DNA of 64,000 bases from Methylobacterium sp. Leaf123. GTDB taxonomy: Bacteria > Pseudomonadota > Alphaproteobacteria > Rhizobiales > Beijerinckiaceae. Numbering within the stretch: position 1 is the stretch's first letter; every line of letters starts with the position of its first letter. Shown in pieces: positions 57,864-64,000 of this stretch. The translations under genes were made by a program, and so were the position numbers. The notes under the pieces are model-generated. The model ran no database searches and was not told the origin of the DNA. It saw only the letters and a program-made list of their open reading frames with translations. The DNA is taken from assembly GCF_001423405.1 (NCBI RefSeq), contig NZ_LMNS01000004.1:62001-126000 (forward strand). The letters are read 5' to 3'.

Positions 57864-58141
57864 TCGGCAGAACGCTCCGGCCATCCCTGGACGAAGCGAT
57901 CCGGCAGGGCGACCTGTCCGCGTAAGACACCGCCCTGGATTGCTTCGCTCGCGACGACGGAATGGGTTTCCGTACCGTCCCGGTGAGCGAAGCCGAAGCG
58001 GTCCGGGGCGCTACGATCGGTATGACCGCTTCCGCAGAACGTCCGAACTGACGACGCACGACAAAGGATCGAGGGCGGATCACCTCGGTCTTCGACCGCA
58101 TCCGCCGGCGGGCGGGCGCGCCACTCCATCACCCCGAAAAT

Positions 58142-58573
58142 ATGCCGCTCTACTTTGCCTACGGCGCCAACATGGACGCCGCCGCCATGGCCCAGCGCTG
58201 CCCGGCTTCGCAACTGATCGGGCGCGGGCGCTTGCCGCGGCACCGCTTCATCATCATGCGCGAGGGCTGGGCCTCCGTGGTGCGCGCGCCGGGCGCCACG
58301 GTGTGGGGCGTGCTGTGGGAGCTGGCGCTCTCCGACGTGCCGGCCCTCGACCGCTACGAGGGCGTGGCGGGCGGCCTCTACGTGAAGGCCTATCAGCCGA
58401 TCGTCTCCGAGGGCGGCACGAAGCGGGCCCTGATCTATCTCGGCCGCAGCGGAGCCGGCGGCCTGCCACGGCCGGGCTATCTCGAAGCGGTGCTCGCGGC
58501 GGGGCAGGCGGCCCAACTCCCCGGCCCGTACCTCCAGGAAATCCGCGGCTGGCAGCGCCGCACGCCGGCCTGA
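58142..58573 (+). CDS. Gamma-glutamylcyclotransferase-like (AIG2) protein
   Basis: The 143-residue protein has the GGCT fold pattern: MPLYFAYGANMDAAAMAQRC at the N-terminus (substrate-binding YGAN loop), the catalytic Glu in VPALDRYEGVAGGLYVKAYQ, and the typical beta-barrel between. It may form 5-oxoproline from gamma-glutamyl peptides, but family members vary. It is a single-gene unit. Confidence 0.82.
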   Translation: MPLYFAYGANMDAAAMAQRCPASQLIGRGRLPRHRFIIMREGWASVVRAPGATVWGVLWELALSDVPALDRYEGVAGGLYVKAYQPIVSEGGTKRALIYLGRSGAGGLPRPGYLEAVLAAGQAAQLPGPYLQEIRGWQRRTPA

Positions 58574-58772
58574 CGCGCGACGATCCCTGGCACCTGAACT
58601 GCGGAGTTTGGGTCGAAGCTACCTCGGCAGCCCGCTCTGCACTGTGCGGCTTCCGCAACTTCGTCGGCGGCGTGCGCTTCATCTGGCGGGCGTGGTATCT
58701 CACCGACCGACCGTAGGCAGCCGCGCGCCGCAGTGGGTCCGCGCCGGCCTCCGCCGCTAAGGCCACCCGCGA

Positions 58773-58794
58773 GCCGGAAACGCGAGGTTCCGGC
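58773..58794 (+). other. Hairpin upstream of acyP
   Basis: GCCGGAA (58773-58779) and TTCCGGC (58788-58794) pair across an 8-base loop, 31 bases before the acylphosphatase start. Its role is not known. Confidence 0.3.
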
Positions 58795-58824
58795 GACGGC
58801 AAGAAACCGGGAGTTCCCGCCATC

Positions 58825-59109
58825 GTGAGCACCGACAGCAAGACCATCCGCATCGTGATCCGCGGCCGGGTGCAGGGCGTGTCCTACCGCGCCTGGACCA
58901 AGAAGCAGGCGGACCGGCATGGCGTCACCGGCTGGGTCCGCAACCTGCCCGACCGTACCGTCGAAGCCTTGTTCTTCGGCCCCGTGGAGGCGGTCGACAC
59001 GCTGCTCGCCGCGTGCCGGCGCGGGCCCTTCGCGGCGCGCGTCGACGGCATCGAGGTGAGCGAGGAGGCCGGGCCGGCTCCGGGCGCGGGTTTCGAGATC
59101 CGCGCGTAG
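58825..59109 (+). CDS. acyP: Acylphosphatase
   Basis: AcyP hydrolyses acyl phosphates such as 1,3-bisphosphoglycerate. The 94-residue protein has the motif VIRGRVQGVSYRAWTKKQAD (phosphate-binding Arg near residue 22) and GVTGWVRNLPDRTVEALFFG with the catalytic Asn. The start is a GTG at 58825. Confidence 0.95.
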   Translation: MSTDSKTIRIVIRGRVQGVSYRAWTKKQADRHGVTGWVRNLPDRTVEALFFGPVEAVDTLLAACRRGPFAARVDGIEVSEEAGPAPGAGFEIRA

Positions 59110-59210
59110 ACAGGGCGAGGGCTTGCCCGCTGCGCCTCCGGCCTGTAGCCGCCGGTGCAGCACTCCGGCCCGGAGCGGCACGACGACACCGCGATGACGA
59201 CGCCCTGACC

Positions 59211-59924
59211 ATGTGGGACCTCCACGCCTTTTCCCCGCTCGACTTCGCGGCCCTCGTCTTCTTCGTGGCGTCCTGGGCCGGCTACAGCTTCGCCGTGCAG
59301 CGGCGGCGGGGCGACCGGCTGAGCCTCAGCCAGATCATGAACCGGCAGCGGCACAAATGGGCCGTTCAGATGATCACCCGCGACAACCGCGTGGTGGATA
59401 CGACGATCAACGCTTCGCTCCAGAACGGCACCGCCTTCTTCGCCTCGACCTCGCTGATCGCGCTCGGCTCGGTGCTGACGCTCTCGCGCTCGGGCGACGA
59501 TGTGCTGAACCTGTTCTCCGCGCTGCCCTTCGGCGCGGGGACGACCCGCCAGACCTGGGAGATCAAGGTCACCGGGCTCGCGATCGTGTTCGTCTACGCC
59601 TTCTTCAAGTTCGCCTGGGCCTACCGGCTGTTCAACTACGGCGCGATCCTGATCGGCGCGGTGCCGCCCAAGGGCTCGGGCGCCTCCGAGGCCGTGATGC
59701 TGCGCGCCGCCGAGCGGGCCGGGGCGATGAACGTGGCGGCGGGCTCGCATTTCGCGAAAGGCCAGCGTGCCTTCCTGTTCGCACTGGCCTATCTCGGCTG
59801 GTTCGTGAGCGCACCGGTATTGATGCTCGCCACCGCCAGCGTGGTCTGGGTGATGTGGCGGCGCCAGTTCTCCACCCGGATTCGCGCCTTCCTGCTCGAC
59901 GAGGATGATGTCCATGGCCGATGA
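59211..59924 (+). CDS. DUF599 domain membrane protein
   Basis: The 237-residue protein has about four membrane helices and the DUF599 pattern: FSPLDFAALVFFVASWAGYS, MNRQRHKWAVQMITRDNRVV, INASLQNGTAFFASTSLIAL and KFAWAYRLFNYGAILIGAVP. The function is unknown. The ATG at 59211 was chosen; an in-frame ATG at 59013 lies inside acyP and gives a Gly/Arg-rich leader. Its 3' end overlaps the DUF3253 gene by 20 bases, so they are likely cotranscribed. Confidence 0.85.
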   Translation: MWDLHAFSPLDFAALVFFVASWAGYSFAVQRRRGDRLSLSQIMNRQRHKWAVQMITRDNRVVDTTINASLQNGTAFFASTSLIALGSVLTLSRSGDDVLNLFSALPFGAGTTRQTWEIKVTGLAIVFVYAFFKFAWAYRLFNYGAILIGAVPPKGSGASEAVMLRAAERAGAMNVAAGSHFAKGQRAFLFALAYLGWFVSAPVLMLATASVVWVMWRRQFSTRIRAFLLDEDDVHGR

Positions 59925-60177
59925 AGCCGCGATCGAAGAGACGATGCTGCGGCTCGTGACCGAGCGGGGCGCGGACAAGACCTGCTGCCCCTCCGAGATC
60001 GCCCGTGCGCTCGGCGGCCCGCATCCGGATGGCTGGAGCCCCTTGATGCAGCCGGTTCGCCGCGTCGCCGTGCGGCTGACGAAAGAAGGCCGGGTTCAGA
60101 TCATGCGCAAGGGCAAGCCGGTGGACGATCCGGACGATTTTCGCGGGATCTACCGCTTGAGCCTGCCGCGGGTCTGA
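59905..60177 (+). CDS. DUF3253 family protein
   Basis: The 90-residue protein matches DUF3253 (AAIEETMLRLVTERGADKTC, CPSEIARALGG, RLTKEGRVQIMRKGKPVD). It resembles a small winged-helix fold and may bind nucleic acid. ATG codons at 59905, 59908 and 59914 are all possible starts. It overlaps the upstream DUF599 gene. Confidence 0.85.
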   Translation: MMSMADEAAIEETMLRLVTERGADKTCCPSEIARALGGPHPDGWSPLMQPVRRVAVRLTKEGRVQIMRKGKPVDDPDDFRGIYRLSLPRV

Positions 60178-60184
60178 AGGCCAG

Positions 60185-60982
60185 TTACGGCGCCGGCATC
60201 ACCTCGTCGGTGTAGCCGGTGAGCCGGTAGGCGATCATGCCGATCCACTCCTTCACGCCGATATCGAGTTCCCCCAGACCGGTGGAAGCGAAGCTGGCGA
60301 GGCGGTACGCATCGCGCGGCCAGTTGGTGCGGTAATCGACCGGGTAGGCGGTGACATCGAAGCCGGCCTTGCGGAAGCAGCCCATCGAGCGCGGCATGTG
60401 CCAGGCGGAGGTGACGAGGAGCCAGCGTTCGCCCGGCTTCGGCTGCACCATCCGCGCGGAGAACACCGCGTTCTCATGCGTGTTGCGCGATTGCTGCTCG
60501 AGGATCAGGCGGTTGCGCGGCACGCCGAGGGTGTCGGCGAAGCGGCTGACGATCTCGGCCTCCGAGACCGCGTCCTCGCGGGTGCTGCCGGCGCCCCCGG
60601 AGAAGACGAGGCGCGCCTGCGGGTAGCGTCGGGCGAGGTCGCCCAGGGCGATGGCCCGCTCGCCCGCCTCGTTGACGGTGATCTGGTCGCGGCCGATCGA
60701 GGTATCAGCCTCGACCGTTCCCCCGAGCACGACGATGCCGGTGACCGGCGTGCCGTCATCGGTGAAGCTCGGAAACCGGTTCTCCAGCGGCGCCAGCGTC
60801 CAGGCCGAGAGCGGCGAGAGCCCGGCGACGAGGAGCCCGGCAAATCCCGCAACGGTGAGAACCCGCCCGATCCCGCGGCCGGCTTCGGTGAAGAGCAGGA
60901 GGCAGCCGAGAAGCCCGAGCAGGATCAGGAAGTTCGACGGCGTGAGGACGAAGAAGATTAGCTTCGAGAGCGGGAAGAACAT
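60185..60982 (-). CDS. YdcF family protein (ElyC/SanA/YdcF)
   Basis: The 265-residue protein has two N-terminal membrane helices (KLIFFVLTPSNFLILLGLLG and VLTVAGFAGLLVAGLSPLSA) and a C-terminal DUF218 domain with IVVLGGTVEA, LVFSGGAGSTREDAVSEAEI and LILEQQSRNTHENAVFS, the family signatures. Members are tied to cell-envelope precursor metabolism in E. coli (ElyC). The ATG at 60982 is preferred over one nine codons upstream (61009). Confidence 0.88.
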   Translation of the reverse strand: MFFPLSKLIFFVLTPSNFLILLGLLGCLLLFTEAGRGIGRVLTVAGFAGLLVAGLSPLSAWTLAPLENRFPSFTDDGTPVTGIVVLGGTVEADTSIGRDQITVNEAGERAIALGDLARRYPQARLVFSGGAGSTREDAVSEAEIVSRFADTLGVPRNRLILEQQSRNTHENAVFSARMVQPKPGERWLLVTSAWHMPRSMGCFRKAGFDVTAYPVDYRTNWPRDAYRLASFASTGLGELDIGVKEWIGMIAYRLTGYTDEVMPAP

Positions 60983-61032
60983 CGTCTTCTTTCGTCCAGG
61001 GTTCGACACAGGCTGATCTCCGCGGGGAAGAA

Positions 61033-61656
61033 TCAGGTGAGCGGCAGCGACAGAACGGCTGAGGCGGCCGGCCGTTGCGCGAGCGTGCCCAGCCAGCGGC
61101 GGATGTTCGGGCGCTCCTCCCGCGCCAGCGGCAGTTGGAACCAGCGATTCGCCGCCAGCCCCACGGCGATGTCGGCGATGGAGAAAAGCTCGCCCGCCAC
61201 GTAGGGCGTGTCAGCCAGATGCCGGTCGAGCAGGGCGGCACAGCGCTCGGACCCGGCCCGCGATGCCTCGATCAGCCGAGCGTCCTGCTTGTCGGGGGCG
61301 ACGCGCACGAGTTGAAGGAAGGCATCGCGCATCGTCGGGGTGAAGGCGGTGGCCTGCCAATCGAGCCATTGGTCGACGAGCGCGCGGGCGCGGGGCGCCT
61401 CCGGCAGGGCCAGCGGGCCGCCATGGGCATAGGCGAGGTAGCGCAGGATCGCGTTCGACTCCCAGAGGACGAAACCGTCCTCTTCCAGGGTCGGCACGAG
61501 GCCGTTGGGATTCAGCGCGCGATAGCGCGGCTCGCCGACGATGCCGTGGGCGCCGCCCGCCTCGATATGTTCGTAGACCAGACCCAGCTCGTCGAGCGCC
61601 CAGAGCGCCTTCTGGACGTTTCCGGAGCTGGCCCGCCCCCACAGCTTCAGCGTCAT
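61033..61656 (-). CDS. Glutathione S-transferase
   Basis: The 207-residue protein has the thioredoxin-like N-terminal domain (LKLWGRASSGNVQKALWALD with the Ser of the GSH site, NPNGLVPTLEEDGFVLWESN with the cis-Pro and ES motif). The all-helical C-terminal domain (YVAGELFSIADIAVGLAANR) is typical. It is probably a Ser-type GST for small electrophiles. It overlaps epmB by four bases, although it is functionally unrelated to EF-P. Confidence 0.9.
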   Translation of the reverse strand: MTLKLWGRASSGNVQKALWALDELGLVYEHIEAGGAHGIVGEPRYRALNPNGLVPTLEEDGFVLWESNAILRYLAYAHGGPLALPEAPRARALVDQWLDWQATAFTPTMRDAFLQLVRVAPDKQDARLIEASRAGSERCAALLDRHLADTPYVAGELFSIADIAVGLAANRWFQLPLAREERPNIRRWLGTLAQRPAASAVLSLPLT

Positions 61657-62714
61657 CCTCGGTCCTCGTCGTCGCTCTCGGGGGGATAGGCGTGAACGGC
61701 CCCGCTCGGGTCGGTCACCCGCCAGGACGCGCCCGCCGCGTCAAGGTAGTCCGGCCCCACCGGCACCTTGCCGTGGCCGCCGGGAATGTCGAGCACGTAG
61801 AGCGGCTGGGCGAGGCCGGAGAGGCGACCGCGCAAGGCTCGCATCAGCGCCTGCCCCTCCGGCAGTTCCGTGCGCAGATGGCCGGTGCCCGGCGCGAGGT
61901 CGCCGTGATGGAGGTAGTAGGGCTTGATCCGGTTCTCGACGAAGCTGCGCATCAGAGCTTCCAGCGTCTCCGCATCGTCGTTGACGCCGCGCAGGAGCAC
62001 GCTCTGGCTCACCATCGGGATGCCGGCATCGACCAGCCGGGCGATGGCACCCTGCGCGGCCGGCGTGAATTCGCGCGGATGGTTCGCGTGGAGCGCCACG
62101 AACACCGCGCCGGAAAACCCCTTGAGGGCGGCGACCAGGGCCGCATCCACGCAGGCGGGCTCGACCACGGGCACGCGGGTGTGGAAGCGCAAAACCCGCA
62201 CATGCGGGATCGCGCCGAGCGCCTCGGTGATCGCCGCGAGCCGCCGGGGCGAGAGGGCGAAGGGGTCGCCCCCCGTCACCACCACCTCCCAGATTTCGGG
62301 ATGCGCGGCGATGTAGCGGTAGGCCGCCGCCAACTCCCCCTCGCTGAGCGAACCTTGGCCGGCGGGCCCGACGCGCTCGCGGCGGAAGCAGAAGCGGCAA
62401 TAGACCGGGCAGATATGCAGCGGCTTCAGCAGCACCCGGTCGGGATAGCGGTGGACGATGCCGGGCACCGCCTCATGCGCGTCGTCGCCGATCGGATCGG
62501 CGCGCTCCTCGGCCCGCGTCTCGATCTCCTCCGCGCGGGGGATGAACTGGCGGGCGATCGGATCGGCGGGATCGCAGGCGTCGATCAGCTCGGCCATGTC
62601 GACCGTCACCGAGACGGCGTAGCGCGCCGCGACGCGCTCCAGGGCGGGGAGGGCTTGCGCATCCACCAGCCCGGCGCGGGCCAGCGCCGTGGCGCTCTTC
62701 AAGGCGAGGCTCAC
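61653..62714 (-). CDS. epmB: Lysine 2,3-aminomutase-like radical SAM protein EpmB
   Basis: EpmB converts L-alpha-lysine to (R)-beta-lysine for EF-P. The 353-residue protein has the radical SAM motif CPVYCRFCFRRE (CxxxCxxC, residues near 108-115), the SAM-binding VVVTGGDPFALS and the PLP lysine in the C-terminal part. It lacks the long extensions of catabolic KamA. The GTG at 62714 overlaps the epmA stop as GTGA. Next to epmA and efp, the EF-P role is strongly supported. Confidence 0.92.
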   Translation of the reverse strand: MSLALKSATALARAGLVDAQALPALERVAARYAVSVTVDMAELIDACDPADPIARQFIPRAEEIETRAEERADPIGDDAHEAVPGIVHRYPDRVLLKPLHICPVYCRFCFRRERVGPAGQGSLSEGELAAAYRYIAAHPEIWEVVVTGGDPFALSPRRLAAITEALGAIPHVRVLRFHTRVPVVEPACVDAALVAALKGFSGAVFVALHANHPREFTPAAQGAIARLVDAGIPMVSQSVLLRGVNDDAETLEALMRSFVENRIKPYYLHHGDLAPGTGHLRTELPEGQALMRALRGRLSGLAQPLYVLDIPGGHGKVPVGPDYLDAAGASWRVTDPSGAVHAYPPESDDEDRG

Positions 62715-63769
62715 CGCAACCTGTTCCGGGGGACCGGGGTCCAGATCACGTCGTCGATGCGCGGCGCGCCGGTGGCCAGCATCACCAGCCGGTCGAAACC
62801 GAGCGCGATGCCGCTCGCCTCGGGCATCACCGCCAGCGCGTCCAGGAACTCCTCGTCGATGGGGTAGCGCTCGCCGTAGACGCGGGCCTTCTCCGCCATC
62901 TCCGCCTCGAAGCGGCGGCGCTGCTCGGCCGGGTCGGTGAGTTCGCCGAAGGCATTGGCGAGTTCGACGCCGCAGGCATAAAGCTCGAACCGCTCGGCGA
63001 CGCGTGGGTCGCGCGGGCTCGGCCGGGCGAGCGCCGCTTCGCTCACCGGATACTCGCACAGGATGGTCGGGCGCCCCTGGCCGAGATGCGGCTCGATCAG
63101 CCCGACGAGGATGCGGCTGAACAGGTCGGCCCAGGTGTCGTCCGGCGCCACCCGCAGGCCGCGGGTCATCACCGCGTCGGCGAGCCCATCGCGGTCGGTC
63201 GTGCCGTCGGGCGAGACCGTGGCGAGGAGGTCGATGGCGGCAAAGCGCTGGAACGCCTCCGCGAGGGTCAGCCGCTCGAAGGGCGCGAACGGATCGGCCT
63301 CGCGCCCGCGGAAGGTGAGGCGTTTTACGCCCGCCGTCTCGGCGGCGAGCGCGAGCAGCGCGGCGCCGTCCTGCATCAGCGCGTCGTAGCCCTCGCCCGC
63401 CCGATACCATTCGAGCATCGTGAATTCGGGGTGGTGCAGCGCGCCGCGCTCGCGGTTGCGGAAGACGTGGGCGAGGCTGAACAGGCGCGGCTCGCCCGCC
63501 GCCAGCAGCTTCTTGCAGGCGAATTCCGGCGAGGTGTGGAGATAGAGCGGCTCGCGCCTCCCATCGGGCAGGATCGCCTCCGTGGCGAAGGCGGAGAGAT
63601 GCGCCTCGTTGCCCGGCGAGACCTGCAGCGCGGCGGCTTCGACCTCGACGAAATCGCGCGCCGCGAACCACGCGCGAAACCCCGCGAGGATGCGGTTGCG
63701 CGTCAGCAGCAGCGGCCGGCGATCCGCATGGAGGCCGGGATGCCACCAGGGCGAAGACTCGTGACTCAC
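62711..63769 (-). CDS. epmA: EF-P--(R)-beta-lysine ligase EpmA
   Basis: EpmA is a class II LysRS-like enzyme without an anticodon-binding domain that attaches beta-lysine to EF-P. The 352-residue protein shows the class II motifs: YLHTSPEFACKKLLAAGEPR, FRNRERGALHHPEFTMLEWY (motif 2) and GIALGFDRLVMLATGAPRID (motif 3). The GTG at 63769 (VSHESSPWWHPGLHADRRPL) fits the family; a longer frame to 63982 overlaps efp and was rejected. It is divergent from efp with a 123-base gap. Confidence 0.94.
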   Translation of the reverse strand: MSHESSPWWHPGLHADRRPLLLTRNRILAGFRAWFAARDFVEVEAAALQVSPGNEAHLSAFATEAILPDGRREPLYLHTSPEFACKKLLAAGEPRLFSLAHVFRNRERGALHHPEFTMLEWYRAGEGYDALMQDGAALLALAAETAGVKRLTFRGREADPFAPFERLTLAEAFQRFAAIDLLATVSPDGTTDRDGLADAVMTRGLRVAPDDTWADLFSRILVGLIEPHLGQGRPTILCEYPVSEAALARPSPRDPRVAERFELYACGVELANAFGELTDPAEQRRRFEAEMAEKARVYGERYPIDEEFLDALAVMPEASGIALGFDRLVMLATGAPRIDDVIWTPVPRNRLR

Positions 63770-63892
63770 GCGAAAACAGCCTCCGGCTGGCAACCGAGCC
63801 GCGGATAGGGTAGGGCCTCGCGGATGATTCCGCTCATCCGGCCGAGACGCCGGTGAAGAGCCGCCGTTCTCGTCAAGCCAAGGTCCACGCTC

Positions 63893-64000
63893 GTGAAAGT
63901 GATCGCCAGTACCCTTCGCAAGGGCAACGTCGTCGATAAGGACGGCAAGCTCTACGTCATCCTGACGGCGGAGAACATCCACCCCGGCAAGGGCACCCCG
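63893..64000 (+). CDS. efp: Elongation factor P, N-terminal part (partial)
   Basis: EF-P rescues ribosomes stalled at polyproline. The 36 visible codons start with GTG (63893) as [20 protein letters not shown] and run to [10 protein letters not shown] at the window edge. Lys33 in PGKGT is the position modified by EpmA and is present. The gene continues past 64000. The neighbouring epmA and epmB on the other strand complete the modification pathway. Confidence 0.93.
   Translation, partial: MKVIASTLRKGNVVDKDGKLYVILTAENIHPGKGTP

Noticed and set aside
57864..58141. Palindrome-like CCTGGACGAAGCGATCC and CCTGGATTGCTTCGCTCG in the gap after pccA, as another repeat family
   Set aside because: Only one copy is seen in the window, so repeat status cannot be shown.

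Overview
This is a 64 kb stretch of a high-GC alphaproteobacterial chromosome. Gene content and order point to the Rhizobiales, most likely Methylobacterium/Methylorubrum (M. extorquens group). The signs are the ddl-ftsQ-ftsA-ftsZ-lpxC tail of the dcw cluster, a class I lysyl-tRNA synthetase, a PmtA-type phospholipid N-methyltransferase, a propionyl-CoA carboxylase alpha subunit, an FdhF/YdeP-type molybdopterin oxidoreductase, and RIME-like bipartite palindromic repeats between genes. The genus is an inference from remembered gene content. No database search was run.

Layout. 1-10 kb: division and envelope genes (ddl end, ftsQ, ftsA, ftsZ, lpxC, bamD), a glycosyltransferase, recN. 9.8-15 kb: a stand-alone sigma-70 region 1.1-like protein, a two-gene PspA/YiaA-type envelope-stress operon with a tandem-dyad operator, the molybdopterin oxidoreductase and a secreted protein of unknown role. 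15-20 kb: dnaK and dnaJ behind a sigma-32-type promoter, pmtA, and a small exported His-rich repeat protein. 20-23 kb: nucleoside salvage operon cdd-PNP-deoC-deoA (minus strand). 23-27 kb: DUF2093 and a small membrane protein, then the LPS operon LPLAT-waaA-lpxK (minus). 27-34.5 kb: metallophosphoesterase, single-domain response regulator, double cold-shock protein with Gly-rich linkers, M17 aminopeptidase, TadD-like lipoprotein, rpmB, AEC transporter. 34.7-39.5 kb: lysS (class I), Sel1 protein, Phd/VapC-type toxin-antitoxin pair, DUF2809 protein, prfB with an intact programmed +1 frameshift site. 39.6-46.7 kb: M23 peptidase, Bcp peroxiredoxin, a very large AsmA-like DUF3971 protein, fatty acid desaturase. 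46.8-55 kb: tyrS, anmK, a stand-alone McrB-N-type (DUF3578) protein, an orphan antitoxin beside a probable toxin remnant, aroC, ribB with a degenerate RibA domain, a zinc-ribbon membrane protein, an HDAC-family deacetylase, an L,D-transpeptidase. 55-64 kb: an unrecognised protein, pccA, a gamma-glutamylcyclotransferase-like protein, acylphosphatase, DUF599, DUF3253, YdcF, GST, and the EF-P modification genes epmB and epmA divergent from efp, which runs off the window.

Most of the window is ordinary core genome. The stretches that repay a second look are the PspA/YiaA operon with its dyads, the free-standing sigma 1.1-like protein, the His-rich repeat protein, the pocket between anmK and aroC (McrB-N domain, orphan antitoxin, toxin remnant, large inverted repeat), and the RIME-like repeats, one of which supplies the N-terminal coding sequence of a small ORF. 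No tRNA, rRNA, CRISPR array, complete insertion sequence or prophage was found.
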